Counted from the stretch's first letter, positions 1-35,201 are shown. The stretch: 64,000 bases of DNA from Halocaridina rubra (GCA_037179515.1 JAXCGZ010007592.1:1-64000); one strand, 5' to 3'. Made by a program: numbers and translations. Notes: generated by a model not told the origin, from the letters alone.

Positions 1-89
1 CGACTAACCGTTACCCCTCAAGATTTGTTACAAGTTTCAGATTCTGGCTTCAGCATGACGGACTGGCTTCAGCATGACGGAAGTCATAC

Positions 90-276
90 GACACTCCATC
101 TCTGTTTCTCTTTACAACCTGATAAAGTCTGTTTTATTTTATCATTTTTTGGCCCATCCTGGTGTCACAATAATCTAAAAAAAAAAAAAATATATATATT
201 TTTTTCTTTTGGCCAAAAAAAAACCCACGATACAGTGAGAACGAGAACCAAGAAACGCGAATAACTGGGGGAACAC
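90..276. mobile_element. Right end of a foldback (long inverted repeat) Tigger-type MITE
   Basis: Bases 90-175 match the right arm of the foldback family that is complete at 62206-63350: cytosine-rich 'ctccatctctgtttctc', then the 'gataaag.ctgttttatttta' block, then 'ggcccatcctggtgtcac'. Bases 212-276 are a terminal inverted repeat reading outward, ending in gaacact(a), with the usual gcgaata-ac core. The left part lies outside the window. Bases 1-89 hold a short 'tggcttcagcatgacgg' direct duplication and nothing else I recognise. Confidence 0.65.
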
Positions 277-322
<46 letters not shown>

Positions 323-424
323 TGTATGTATGTATGTATGTATGTATGTATGTATGTATGTATGTATGTATGTATGTATGTATGTATGTATGTATGTATG
401 TATGTATGTATGTATGTATGTATG

Positions 425-516
<92 letters not shown>
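277..516. repeat. Compound microsatellite (TA)n-(TATG)n-(TA)n
   Basis: A short TA run is followed by about 34 uninterrupted TATG/TGTA units (about 293-430) and about 43 TA units to 516. It is bounded on both sides by outward transposon termini: the foldback end at 276 and the CAGTG terminus at 517. The open frames across it encode only Tyr-Val-Cys-Met and Tyr-Ile repeats and are not genes. Confidence 0.97.
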
Positions 517-519
<3 letters not shown>

Positions 520-1970
520 TGTTGCCTCACTTATCGCGGTAGTTCGGTTCCGGGACCCGGCGCGAACCCGGAAATCCGCGGAGTAGAGATCAGCCTATAT
601 GTACATAGATATTTTAATGTATTTTTACGTTTACACTGTATAAACCCTCCCTGTACTGTTAAAAAAACACCCTTTACATTATAAATAACAGCAAGCAACG
701 TAATTTTTTTATGAAAGTGATAGGAAAACTTACCATGAATGAGGTGATGATGACTTGACATTAATAGGTTCCATATTTTACAATAATTTTTACGTTTACG
801 TAAAATAGCGGCTGACATCCACAAACTTTTTTCCTTCTTTCAACATATCTAAGAGATTCACTTTATCTACAATGGTTAACATTTTCCTTTGCCACTTAGG
901 CTCACTACAAGAAGCCTTAGAAGATGAAGGATGCTTGGGAGGCATGCAAAGGTTAAAATATGCGCGTAAAAAAATCACAAGCAAAACATATTAATAATAA
1001 TAAGCACAACATGAATGGCACACACACGAGTGAGGCGAGACAATGGAAGATGGTGGAAGCCTTTGTCCGAAACGCTGATAGCGGTATCGTATTTTACATG
1101 TTGCAGTACTGTTAGTATTTATGTTTTTTACTATTTTTTACTGTTATATTATTCTTAGGCTAAGAAATACGTTTTTTTTATCAATAAAATCATGAAACTA
1201 CTGGAAATATAAATATATATGCTAGCTCACGTAGCTTCGACGCCAATACATTGTACGCTGTCGAACACAAGCAAAACGTGAGTTAGACTAAAGGAGTCTT
1301 TGTCCAAAACGCTGATAGCGATATCGTATTTTACATGTTGCAATACTGTTAGTATTTATGTTTTTTACTATTTTTTACTCTTTTTATTATTCTTAGGCTA
1401 ATAAATAAGTTTTTTTTATCAATAAAATCATGAAACTACTGGAAATATAAATATATATGCTAGCTCACGTAGCTGCGACCCCAATACATTGTACGCTATC
1501 GAACACTTTCGCAGATGCAATACTGTGAGTTATACTGTACGGACGTATATCATTCAGTTATTAGTACAATGTATATTAATTTAAAATTCATTTACTTATT
1601 TGATGATTGTACAAAATCTATTGTAATTATTCACTGTAATTTCGACCAAATATTCCTTTTGTAAAGATTATACTGTACTTTTCAAAAGAGGTGGTCAATA
1701 AACGTATCTATCTATCTAAATTTATGTTTTTTTTACTATTTTTTACTGTTTTATTATTTGTAGGCTGGGAAATAATTTTTTTTTTATCAATTAGATAATG
1801 AAATATGTTTTTTTCAATAAAAAAAATGAAAATACAGAGAATTTTTTTTTTTTTTTAATATTTTAATATTTTTGCATATACACATGAAATAAAATAATAA
1901 TTTATCCGAAAAAAAGCCGCGATACAGTGAGAAAGCGAACCAAGAAACGCGAATAACCGGGGGAACACTG
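517..1970. mobile_element. Tigger deletion derivative 1 (non-autonomous, TIR-bounded)
   Basis: The element starts with cagtgttgcctcacttatc and ends with cgggggaacactg; both are versions of the same TIR, and TA flanks both sides. Inside are subterminal sequence ('taaaccctccctg', 'ataacagcaagc'), a fragment of the transposase N-terminus on the - strand (805-945), and a direct duplication with about 239 bp spacing (aacgctgatagcg near 1070 and again near 1309). The DDE domain is entirely deleted. Its sequence around 1571-1576 is the uninterrupted version of the site that carries a nested insertion in the sister copy at 5252-8166. Confidence 0.85.
805..945 (-). pseudogene. Transposase N-terminus left in a Tigger deletion derivative
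   Basis: Starting at the ATG at 945, the frame reads MPPKHPSSSK and continues through the first helix-turn-helix (motif LLDMLKEG). It closely follows residues 1-47 of the full Tigger transposase at 2493-4217 and then diverges at the deletion point. It is too short to be a functional DNA-binding domain and is best seen as a footprint of the internal deletion that made this non-autonomous copy. Confidence 0.8.
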
Positions 1971-1999
1971 TATATATATATATATATATACTGTATATA
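1971..1999. repeat. (TA)n spacer between two TIR elements
   Basis: A short TA run interrupted by one ctg, lying exactly between the 3' terminus of derivative 1 (1970) and the 5' terminus of the full Tigger (2000). Confidence 0.9.
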
Positions 2000-5256
<3,257 letters not shown>

Positions 5257-5539
5257 TTGCCTCACTTAATGCGGTAGTTCGGTTCCGGGACCCGGCGCGA
5301 ACCCGGAAATCTGCGGAGTAGGATCAGCCTATATGTACATAGATATTTTAATGTATTTTTACGTTTACACTGTATAAACCCTCCCTGTACTGTTAAAAAA
5401 ACACCCTTTACATTATAAATAACAGCAAGCAACGTAATTTTTTTCATGAAAGTGATAGGAAAACTTACCATGAATGAGGTGATGATGACTTGACATACAT
5501 TGGTTCCATATTTTACAATAATTTTTACGTTTACGTAAA

Positions 5540-5680
5540 ATAGCGGCCGACATCCACAAACTTTTTTCCTTCTTTCAACATATCTAAGAGTTTCACTTTA
5601 TCTACAATGGTTAACATTTTCCTTTGCCGCTTAGGCTCACGACAAGAAGCCTTAAAAGATGAAGGATGCTTGGGAGGCAT
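5540..5680 (-). pseudogene. Transposase N-terminal fragment in derivative 2
   Basis: A - strand frame from the ATG at 5680 reads MPPKHPSS and resembles the first 47 residues of the transposase at 2493-4217, then ends at the same deletion point as the fragment at 805-945. The shared breakpoint shows that the two derivatives descend from one deletion event. Confidence 0.75.
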
Positions 5681-6310
5681 TGCAAAGGTTAAAATATGCG
5701 AGTAAATAAATCACAAGCAAAACATATTAATATTAATAAGCACAACATGACTGGCGCACACGAGTGAGGCGAGACAATGGAAGAGGGTGGAAGCCTTTGT
5801 CCGAAACGCTGATAGCGGTATTGTATTTTACATGTTGCAATACTGTTAGTATTTATGTTTTTTACTATTTTTCACTGTTATATTATTCTTAGGCTAAGAA
5901 ATACGTTTTTTTTTATCAATAAAATCATGAAACTACTGGAAATATAAATATATATGCTAGCTCACGTAGCTTCGACCCCAATACATTGTACGCCATCGAA
6001 CACAAGCAAAACGTGAGTTAGACTGAACGAGTCTTTGTCCAAAACGCTGATAGCGGTATCGTATTTTACATGTTGCAATACTGTTAGTATTTATGTTTTT
6101 TACTATTTTTTACTCTTTTATTATTCTTAGGCTAATAAATAAGTTTTTTTTATCAATAAAATCATGAAACTACTGGAAATATAAATATATATGCTAGCTC
6201 ACGTAGCTGCGACCCCAATACATTGTACGCTATCGAACACTATTACGTATGATGCAATACTGTGAGTTATACTGTACGTACGTATATCATTCAGTTATAA
6301 GTGCAATGTA

Positions 6311-7767
6311 CAGTGTTACCGCGGTTATTCGTGCGTCTTGGTTCGCGTTCTCACTCTATCGCGTTTTTTTTTTTGATAAATTATTATTTTATTTTATGGG
6401 TATACGCAAAAATATTAAAATATTGAAAAAAAACATTTTCAGTATTTTAATTTTTTTTTTAAATTTACGTTGCGTGCTGTTATTTATAATGTAAAGGGTG
6501 TTTTTTTAACAGTGCAGGAAGGGTTTATACAGTTCGTAAGCAAAAAAATAATTGTAAATGAGTATGTGTCACGTCATCATCACCTCATTCATGGTAATTT
6601 TATCTATCACTTGCATAAAAATTTACGTTGCTTGCTGTTATTTATAATGTAAAGGCTGTTTCTTTAACAGTGCAGGGAGGGTTTATACAGTACGTAAACA
6701 AAAAAATAATTGTAAATGAGTATGTATGTCACGTCATTATCACCTCATTCACCGTAATTTTATCTATCACTTTCATAAAAATTTACGTTGCTTGCTGTTA
6801 TTTAGAATGTAAAGGATGTTTCTTTAACAGTGCAGGGAGGGTTTATACAATACGTAAACGAAACAATAATTGTAAATGAGTATGTATGTCACATCATTAT
6901 CACCTCATTCACCGTAATTTTATCTATCACTTTCATAAAAATTTATGTTGCTTGCTGTTATTTATAATGTAAAGGGTGTTTCTTTAACAGTGCAGGGAGG
7001 GTTTATACAGTACGTAAACGAAAAAATAATTGTAAATGAGTATGTATGTCACGTCATTATCACCTTATTCATGGTAATTTTATCTATCACTTTCATAAAA
7101 ATTTACGTTGCTTGCTGTTATTTATAATGTAAAGGCTGTTTTTTTAACAGTGCAGGGAGGGTTTATACAGTACGTAAACGAAAAAGTAATTGTAAATGAA
7201 TATGTATGTCACGTCATTATCACCTCATTCACCGTAATTTTATCTATCACATTCATAAAAATTTACGTTACTTGTTGTTATTTATAATGTAAAGGGTGTT
7301 TCTTTAACAATGCAGGGAGGGTTTATATAGTACGTAAACGAAAAAGTAATTGTAAATGAGTATGTATGTCACGTCATTATCACCTCATTCACCGTAATTT
7401 TATCGATCACTTTCATAAAAATTTACGTTGCTTGCTGTTATCTATAATGTTAAGGGTGTTTTTTTAAGAGTGCAGGGAGGGTTTATACAGTACGTAAACG
7501 AAAAAATAATTGTAAATGATATGTATGTCACGTCATTATCACCTCATTCACTGTAATTTTATCTATCACTTTCATAAAAATTTATGTTGCTTGCTGTTAT
7601 TTATAATGTAAAGGGTGTTTTTTTAACAGTGCAGGGAGGGTTTATACAGTGTAAACGTAAAAATATATTAAAATATCTATGTACATATAGGCGGATCCTA
7701 CTTCGCGGATTTCCTGGTTTGCGGCGGGTCCCGGAACCGAACTACCGCAATAAGTGAGGCAACACTG
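6311..7767. mobile_element. Nested non-autonomous Tigger-type element filled by a 160-bp array
   Basis: Termini are cagtgttaccgcggttattc at the left and, reading inward from the right, cagtgttgcctcacttattg. It is flanked by TA on both sides inside derivative 2. Apart from the TIRs and about 100 bp of subterminal sequence on each side, the interior is almost wholly a tandem array (6461-7640). Confidence 0.88.
6461..7640. repeat. Tandem array, 160-bp unit, about 7.5 copies
   Basis: The landmark atttacgttgcttgctgtt (or a close variant) recurs at 6621, 6781, 6941, 7101, 7261, 7421 and 7580, a period of 160 bp with only one 1-bp shift. Each unit carries 'gtgcagggagggtttata' and 'tcacctcattcac'. 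The unit is the subterminal block found once or twice in the other Tigger copies. Open frames across it are by-products. Confidence 0.95.
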
Positions 7768-8163
7768 TATATTAATTTAAAATTCATGTACTTATTTGAT
7801 GATTGTACAAAATTTATTGTATTTATTCATTGTAATTTGGACCAAATATTCCTTTCGTAAAGATTATACTGTACTTTTCAAAAGAGGTGGTCAATAGACG
7901 TATCTATCTATCTATCTACATTTATGTTTTTTACTATTTTTTACTGTTTTATTATTCGTAGGCTGGGAAATAATTTTTTTTTATCAATTAGATAATGAAA
8001 TATGTTTTTTTCAATAAAAAAAAATGAAAATACTGAGAATTTTTTTTTTTAATATTTTAATATTTTTGCATATACCCATGAAATAAAATAATAATTTATC
8101 AAAAAAAAAAAAAAGCCATAGAGTGAGAAAGCGAACCAAGAAGTGCGAATAACTGGGGTAACA

Positions 8164-8315
<152 letters not shown>

Positions 8316-8363
8316 TGTTCCCCCGGTTATTCGCGTTTCTTGGTTCGCGTTCTCACTGTATCG

Positions 8364-8573
8364 AGGTGTGATTACCTGTTTGTGTTTACGGGAAAGAGCC
8401 CAAAGCTCGTATCTTCCCGTCTCCTGATCGGTTCCATTTTATACTTAGTGATACTTATTATACCTGTCCTTAAAACTATGTATTGAGAGAGCATTAACTA
8501 CCTCCGCTTAGCGAATTCCAATTATCAACTACTCTTACCCTGAAAAAGTATTTCCTTACATCCTGCAAAGAAG
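8364..8573 (-). mobile_element. 5'-truncated CR1-like LINE fragment (3' end only)
   Basis: It matches the 3' terminal 200 bp of the LINEs at 9665-11143 and 45997-48079: the UTR block with cgtatcttcccgtctcctga and the last codons of the ORF. A truncated LINE insertion ending at the conserved tail (gtaatcaca on the - strand) is the simplest reading. Confidence 0.85.
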
Positions 8574-8635
8574 TGTGTGTGTGTGTGTGTGTTGTTGTTG
8601 TTGTTGTTGTTGTTTTTTTTTTTTTTTTTGCCAAA

Positions 8636-9079
8636 AAATGATGATATAAAACGGACTTTATCAGGTTGTAAAGAGAAACAGAGATGGAGAGTGTAATGAC
8701 CTGTCAGATGTGAAGGGATTATAAAAGATGTGTAATGAATATCCAGCTCTCTGCTGGGTTTTAATATACTTCTGCATTACTTTCATGATGTCTATTCCAA
8801 TAATTCTGCTTAGATCTTATTATTATTATTATTATTATTATTATTGTTGTTATTATCATTGGCAACAATAATTTTCCTTTGATGATGATTATGGAGATTA
8901 TCATCATCATCATTATTATTATTATTATTATTATTACATTATTTATAGTAAAAATAATGGTTTAATTACGAATTCGTAATAATAATGATGATAATAATAA
9001 TAATAATAATAATAATAATTATGATAATAATAATACTAATAATCTCCCCAATCATCATTAAAGGAAAATTATTGTTGCC

Positions 9080-9132
<53 letters not shown>

Positions 9133-9339
9133 GATCTAAGGAGTATTTTTAGAATAGACATCATGAAAGTAATGCAGAGGTATAGTAAACCCAGCAGAGA
9201 GCTGGATATTCATTACACATCTTTTATAATCACCACATCTGACAGGTCATTACACTCTCCATCTCTGTTTCTCTTTACAGCCTGATAAAGGCCGTTTTAT
9301 TTTATAATTTTTGGCCTGTCCTGGTGTCATAATCATCTT

Positions 9340-9340
<1 letters not shown>
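8636..9340. repeat. Long inverted repeat, arms about 330 bp
   Basis: The left arm (8636-8960) contains 'gagatggagagtgtaatgac', 'ccagctctctgctgggt' and 'aacaataattttcctttga'. The right arm (about 9010-9340) is the same sequence on the opposite strand, in reverse order, with (AAT)n/(ATT)n tracts near the axis. A transcript would fold into a hairpin of several hundred base pairs. The same arm pair occurs at 16180-17345, 27530-29340 and 62340-63190. Confidence 0.9.
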
Positions 9341-9371
<31 letters not shown>

Positions 9372-9446
9372 CTGATCGTATTTCTCGGTTTACCTGGTTC
9401 GCACCTGGTCCCGGAACCGAACTACCGCGACAAGGGGGGAACACTG

Positions 9447-9534
9447 TATATATATATATATATATATATATATCCAAACTGTTTTCCTTTTTTGATGTCG
9501 GCTACCCCCCAATTTAAGGGGGAAACAGCCAAGG

Positions 9535-9584
<50 letters not shown>

Positions 9585-9664
9585 ATATATAATATATTAT
9601 ATATATATATATATATTATATATATCGCACTCCTCTACTTACGAACATCCAGAGACATGAACGA
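9447..9664. repeat. (TA)n tracts around an RTE-like LINE tail and a TIR remnant
   Basis: TA runs at 9447-9473 and 9533-9626 (the latter imperfect). Between them, 9486-9530 (gatgtcggctacc...gccaaggta) matches the 3' tail of the RTE-like LINE at 34367-34405. Bases 9627-9664 (cactcctctacttacgaac) look like the terminus of another Tigger-type element, cut by the LINE that follows. Confidence 0.65.
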
Positions 9665-11143
9665 TGTGTGATTACCTAAATGTGTTTACGGGAAAGAGCC
9701 CAAAGCTCGTATCTTCCCGTCTCCTGATCGGTTCCATTTTAGACTTAGTGATACTTATCATACCTGTCCTTACAACTATGGATTGAGATAGCATTAACTA
9801 CCTCCTCGCTTAGCGAATTCCAGTTATCAACTACTCTTACACTGAAAAAGTATTTCCTTACATCCTGCGAAGAAGTTTTCTTACGAAGCTTCAAACTATG
9901 ACCTCTAGTTCTAGAGCCAGCCATATCAAAATATCGATCCCTATCCACTCTATCATAACCATGAAGGAATTTAAAGACTGTCACCATATCCCCCCTCACT
10001 CTTCTAGCTTCGAGTGATGGTAAGTCTAATTCCCTCAGCCTCTCATCATAACTGAGATTGCGTATCTCTGGCACCAGTTTCGTGGCATGTCTTTGAACTT
10101 TTTCAAGCTTAGCTATGTGCTTTTTCAAGTGCGGATTCCAAAAGGGGGCTGCATATTCGAGTTTTGGCCTCACATAGGTCACATAAATATTTCTAAACAT
10201 TTCCTTGTCCATGTGCCTGAAGGCTACCCTTACATTTGATAAGAATGCATATGCTGCCCTTACTATGCCATTTATATGTATTTCTGGAGACAAATCTGCC
10301 AGTATGTTTACTCCTAGATCTCTCTCATTTTCTGTCTCTTGAAGTTGTACTCCAGCCACCGAGTAGTCAAGCTTGGGCCTTCTTGCACTTGTACCCATTC
10401 TCATTACCTTACATTTTGAAGTATTGAATTTCATTAGCCACTTTTCTGACCACTCATGCAGATTATTTAGATCCTCCTGAAGTTCTCTACCATTGTTCTC
10501 GTTTTTTACTTTCTTCACAATCTTTGCATCATCTGCAAACATATTCATGAATGAATTTACAGACTCTGGTAGGTCATTTACATATACAAGGAACAAAAGT
10601 GGCCCTAAAACTGAACCCTGTGGAACTCCACTACTAACTCTTCTCCATTCAGACACTGAGTGTCTTACTCTAACCCTCTGTTCCCTTCCTTCTAAGTAAG
10701 TTTTTATCCATTCCAAAACATTTCCACCTATTCTAGCCTTTGATTGCAGCTTCCTAATAAGTCTCCCATGTGGAACAGTGTCAAACGCTTTCTGGAAGTC
10801 TAGGAATATGCAATGTGCCCAGCCCTCTATTTCCTGTAAGATTTGGCTTACCTCATCATAAAATTCTAATAAGTTTGTTACTGTTGATCTACCTTCTCTG
10901 AAGCCATGTTGCCTCACTGACAAAAAGTTGAAGGATTCCAAGTGAAGAGAGATATGTTTCCTTAGTAGTTTCTCCATAACTTTGCAAACTATGCTGGTCA
11001 AGGAAACTGGTCTATAGTTCAGAGCCGTATCCCTCCTTCCCTTTTTGAAGATAGGTATCACATTTGCTTGTTTCCAGCATCTTGGAATCTCCCCCGACTC
11101 CAGTGACTCCTTAAATATGATACTTAGTGCCACTGATATTGTG
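9665..11143 (-). mobile_element. CR1-like non-LTR retrotransposon, 5'-truncated
   Basis: The - strand element includes a reverse transcriptase frame and a 3' UTR ending in gtaatcacac. Homology to the longer copy at 45997-48079 stops at about 11143, where the insertion was truncated at its 5' end. The very high similarity between the two copies (isolated substitutions only) implies recent activity of this family. Confidence 0.9.
9745..11133 (-). CDS. CR1-like LINE reverse transcriptase (partial, open)
   Basis: A 462-codon uninterrupted frame. It covers nearly the whole RT domain: fingers motif FKKGRRDTALNYRPVSLTS, palm DFQKAFDTVPHGRL, GVPQGSVLGPLLFLVYVNDL, and the catalytic FADDAK box, followed by the thumb and C-terminal region. 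The product would prime cDNA synthesis at nicked DNA. The endonuclease domain and start are missing because the copy is truncated at 11143, so the Met at 11133 is internal and the protein is unlikely to be active. CR1/Jockey group is inferred from motif spacing; a tree would be needed to fix the clade. Confidence 0.88.
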   Translation of the reverse strand: MALSIIFKESLESGEIPRCWKQANVIPIFKKGRRDTALNYRPVSLTSIVCKVMEKLLRKHISLHLESFNFLSVRQHGFREGRSTVTNLLEFYDEVSQILQEIEGWAHCIFLDFQKAFDTVPHGRLIRKLQSKARIGGNVLEWIKTYLEGREQRVRVRHSVSEWRRVSSGVPQGSVLGPLLFLVYVNDLPESVNSFMNMFADDAKIVKKVKNENNGRELQEDLNNLHEWSEKWLMKFNTSKCKVMRMGTSARRPKLDYSVAGVQLQETENERDLGVNILADLSPEIHINGIVRAAYAFLSNVRVAFRHMDKEMFRNIYVTYVRPKLEYAAPFWNPHLKKHIAKLEKVQRHATKLVPEIRNLSYDERLRELDLPSLEARRVRGDMVTVFKFLHGYDRVDRDRYFDMAGSRTRGHSLKLRKKTSSQDVRKYFFSVRVVDNWNSLSEEVVNAISIHSCKDRYDKYH

Positions 11144-12552
<1,409 letters not shown>

Positions 12553-12830
12553 CATATTTATTTATACTTCTAGAGCTTACAGTATGTACTTAAATATTTG
12601 ATGTCTTAAAAGCATCCATTTTATCAAACAATCAAAATTAGACAATATAGAGAGTTTCCATTCAGTTTTGCATTCTTCTTCAGATTCATATACAATTATG
12701 TTTTTCATTGTGAAGCTTATATTCTTTAATTATTTCATAGTTATTTAAGTGTTATATGTGCAAATGAGCCTCTGGCTCATTTCCTAGAATCTAGAAAATC
12801 TTAATTTTAGCCTTATTTGATATGTTTTAG

Positions 12831-26249
<13,419 letters not shown>

Positions 26250-26288
26250 GTAATCTGTATTTATCCTGTAATTTTTATATGTTCATTG

Positions 26289-26294
26289 ATTAAA
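26289..26294 (+). terminator. Possible poly(A) signal ATTAAA of ABHD12
   Basis: ATTAAA lies 40 bp after the stop codon, followed within 30 bp by a T-rich stretch. No AATAAA is closer. A family D transposon begins 44 bp later, so the natural 3' UTR is short or extends into the transposon. Confidence 0.4.
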
Positions 26295-26337
26295 GAGCTT
26301 GTACATTTGACATATTTTGCTTTATTATTTTGATATA

Positions 26338-27358
26338 CACCTAGTTTGCTTTTTACACGTGTTTATAATCCTCGAAATTGGAATAACACCCCTAAAAAAT
26401 AATAGTAAAATAATACAAAATTCGCAAATAACGCCCATGCAAAAAAATTCTATAAAAAGTTTTTCATTTTAGTAAATACTCGACCGCCCCGGAGGCACTT
26501 TTCTGCCATGCTCGTCTTCTACCGCTTAATTCGATCGGATATTATGAAGATAATGGAAAAAAGGCATTAAGAACAAACAGCAAACAAACTTTCGATATAA
26601 TATCGTCAGGGAAATAGCGTGCGAGGGTGCATCAGCTGATACGGAAGCAGCCAAACGTTTGCGGATAGAGGTTCGTTCTCCCGTATCCTCCTCCTCTTCT
26701 ACCGCTTAGTGCGATCTAGTATTATGAAGAGACTTGAAAAAGCATTAAGAACAAACTGCAAACAAACCTTCGATATAATATCTTCAGGGAAATAGCATGC
26801 GAGGGTGTATCAGCTGATACGGAAGCGGCAAAACATTTGCAGATAGAGGTTCGTTCTCCCGCATCCTCCTCCTCTTCTACTGCTTAATGCAATCGGATAT
26901 TATGAATATAATGGAAAAGAAGTATTAAGAACAAACAGCAAACAAACTTGCGATATAATATCGTCAGGGAATTATCGTGCGAGGGTGCATCAGCTGATAC
27001 GGAGGCGGCAAAACGTTTGCATCCTCATGCTCACCGCCACCATCCACGTCCCAGTGTATGCCTGTTGACCACTGCATAATAGAGTGCATTAATTTGTTTA
27101 CTGTATAGTAAATCTGTATATCTTTTATACTGTGCACTATTTGCATGTTAATATAAATAACTACTGGTCTTTCTGCTTTGTTAAGTACTTATAAAATATG
27201 TTTTAGGTATCTTATATCTCTAGTATAGTGTGTCTATGTACGGTTGTGGAATGTATCTATGCCCATTGTCATTGTTTCTTATGGAAAATTATTCGTTAAA
27301 TTAGGCAAAAATTACAATACACGGCACTTCTGAGAACCTGTCTTCACGCGTTATTCTA

Positions 27359-27363
<5 letters not shown>
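26338..27363. mobile_element. Family D inverted-repeat element (1.0 kb)
   Basis: The left end is cacctagtttgctttttac with the 'ggaataacacccctaaaaa' block; the right end is 'gcgttattctaag'. It contains about 2.5 copies of the family's 181-bp internal repeat (landmark 'gagggtgcatcagctgata' or a variant near 26625, 26805 and 26981) followed by the single-copy right half. Confidence 0.82.

Positions 27364-27454
<91 letters not shown>
27364..27454. repeat. (TA)n tract between family D and a foldback element
   Basis: About 44 TA units with one interruption near its start. Confidence 0.95.
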
Positions 27455-27456
<2 letters not shown>

Positions 27457-27745
27457 CTCGCTAATTCACGGTTCACCTATCGCAAATTCAGTGCATCATG
27501 GATTTTTTTTTGGGGGGGGGAAAATAATGATTGTGACACCAAAAAATTATAAAATAAAACAGCCTTTATCAGGCCTGGGCATGAAGAATACTTAAAGTAA
27601 AGAGAAACAGAGATGGAGAGTGTAATGACCTGTCAGATGTGAAGGGATTATTAAAGATGTGTAATGAATATTCAATTCTCTGCTGGGTAGCAATATACCT
27701 CTGCATTACTTTCATGATGTCTAATCCAAAAATTCTCCTTAGATC

Positions 27746-27797
<52 letters not shown>

Positions 27798-27850
27798 GAT
27801 TGGCAACAATAATTTTCCTTTGATGATAATTGTGGAGATTATTATTATTA

Positions 27851-27893
<43 letters not shown>

Positions 27894-28159
27894 GGGCTCA
27901 TCATTGTTTGCACGTCTGTTGGTTTATTTACTTTAATAACTGTGTACAATGCCCCTCCCTAGTTGGCTGGGACAAAGGGAGTTTGGGGGGTTGGGTAGAA
28001 TAGAATGTTGGAGAGAGAGAGAGAATGTTGAAGGAATTGTTGGGGGTTATGGTGTTGGGGGTAGAAGATCGGCGTTGTCACAAGGTGTATGTGTGTTTTT
28101 ATGTACGTGTGTATGTGTGCGTGTGTTCCGCTTAACCGATTTCCGTTCCATTCTACAGT

Positions 28160-28242
<83 letters not shown>

Positions 28243-28396
28243 CAACGTCTTTCCCCATTTATTGTCATCATCTTTCATTTCGTCTTTCTCATTTGATTTC
28301 TTCTCTACTTTGATGGCAAATGGATGCATCCTTTTAAAGTTCCATAAGGAAATGAAGACAGAGAGTGAATTTAAAACGGAGGGAAGTTTATTATTA

Positions 28397-28459
<63 letters not shown>

Positions 28460-29443
28460 TTGTTTGGGGTTATCTAATTTTCAAGATTATAGTATTATCA
28501 ATATTCCTTGGTTCTAAACATTATTCTATCTATCTGCACGAAATCTTAACATAAATAGTGTCAGCTGAGAGAGAGAAAAAACGTATACAATTCATTCAAA
28601 GAAAAAGTATATCATACTGTACATGGGAAACTTAAATGAAATATATATATTCTCTACACGCTATTTCCCTGACGATATTATATCGAAAGTTTATTTGCTG
28701 TATGTTCTTAATATTTTTTCAATCTTCATAATACCACGTTCATATAAATTTATGCATGCGCGCTGTTATTAATAAAGTAAAGGGTGGTTTGTTAACAGTG
28801 CATGGAGGGTTTATACAGTAAAGGTAAAAATAAATGTAAAATACCTATAATAAATATGAGAAAGAGGAATTGAAAGATGACGACAATAAATGGGGAAAGA
28901 CGTTGACAGAGAGAGAGAGAGAGAAACATCTTTAATTAACTCTTGTTCATTCAACCAAAACTACATTATTTATTGTAATAATGCTGGTTTAGTAACAAAT
29001 TCATAATAATAATAATGGTAATAATAATTATAATAATAATAATAATAATAATCATCATAGTAATCTCCACAATCATCATCAAAGGGAAATTATTGTCGCC
29101 AATAATAATAATACTAATAATGATAATAAGATCTAGGGAGAATTTTTGGAATAAACATCATGAAAGTAATGCGAAGGTATATTAATACCCAGTAGAGAAT
29201 CAGATGTTCATTACACATCTTTTATAATCCCTTCACATCTGACAGGTCATTTTCACTCTCCATCTCTGTTTCTCTTTATGTATTCTTCGTCCCCAGGCCC
29301 GATAAAGGCTGTTTTATTTTATTATTTTTTGGCCCATCCTGGTGGGGAGAAAGAAAAAAAATTATGTTGCTCCTACTTCGCGGTTTTACACCTATGGCGG
29401 CCGGTCCCAGAACCGAACCCCTGCAATAAACGAGGGAACGCTG
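27455..29443. mobile_element. Composite foldback element carrying chimeric inserts
   Basis: The left TIR (ccctcgctaattcacggttc, outermost bases lost) and right TIR (aacgagggaacgctg) enclose a left arm (27530-27860) and an inverted right arm (about 29010-29340). The middle holds part of the core in two pieces, two (TC)n tracts (28160-28239 and 28402-28456), a family D internal fragment (about 28445-28735) and a Tigger subterminal fragment ('ataaagtaaagggtggttt', about 28736-28865). No coding sequence seen. Confidence 0.75.
28160..28456. repeat. Two (TC)n microsatellites with unique spacer
   Basis: Pure TC at 28160-28239 and 28402-28456. The spacer between them has no recognisable feature. Confidence 0.95.
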
Positions 29444-29447
29444 TACG

Positions 29448-34411
<4,964 letters not shown>

Positions 34412-34420
34412 AATATATAC

Positions 34421-35107
34421 AGTGGTGACCCCAACTCACGAATTTAATCCGTTCCCAAAAACTGTTCTTGGGTTGGATTTATTTTTCCCATTGAAAAGCA
34501 TGTAAATTCAATTAACCCGTTCCTAGTCACAATAAATGTTCATTTTAAAATTTTTTAGTCACTAAAAACATGAAATATAATACAGGTTAAATATTTTTCA
34601 TATGTAAAAGGAAATTTACATTAATACTAGAAAGGAACTGTACTCTATTAAAGTAAAACATGTACATATTCAGGTATACAGTATACACTAGTTGATACCC
34701 AGTATAAAATAGCAAAATCCAACGCTTAGGAAAAGTTGCAACATTCTCCCACTAATAACAAATACAGTAGGAAAGAGTACATACTGTAGGTAAGAAACAG
34801 TACTATATTTACCTTTGTGCATGATTGTTGCTGGCAATATCACAAACTGTTAACTTTCTTAAGAGCCATAATAAGGGCTATATGAAAGGTAAAACAATGG
34901 AAAATAAAGCAAGAACTTAGAACAGATCATGAACAAACCACATCGTGCGGGCACCAATGCAGAACTGAGAGCAGGCGAGTGGTTCACATGGTGGCTTGGC
35001 CAACACATATGTGTTCTTGGGTTGGATTTTGTTTGTGGGTTGGGGTAAAAATTTGTTCAAAATTTCTATCGTGGGTTGAGGCGTGTGTGGGCTGGGGTCA
35101 CCACTGT
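34421..35107 (-). mobile_element. 687-bp MITE, inverted sister of 17882-18577
   Basis: Starts cagtggtgaccccaactca and ends gggctggggtcaccactg. Internal landmarks of the 17.9-kb copy occur in reverse complement: 'gcaccaatgcagaactgaga' near 34953, 'cccattgaaaagcatgt' near 34487. TA on each side. Confidence 0.9.

Positions 35108-35199
<92 letters not shown>
35108..35199. repeat. (TA)n tract at a MITE end
   Basis: About 44 TA units directly after the MITE terminus. Confidence 0.95.

Positions 35200-35201
<2 letters not shown>

Noticed and set aside
276..684. Several overlapping ORFs of 82-128 codons on both strands (Met-Tyr-Val-Cys and Tyr-Ile repeats)
   Set aside because: They are translations of (TATG)n and (TA)n microsatellites; the same applies to all Tyr-Ile repeat frames in the window.
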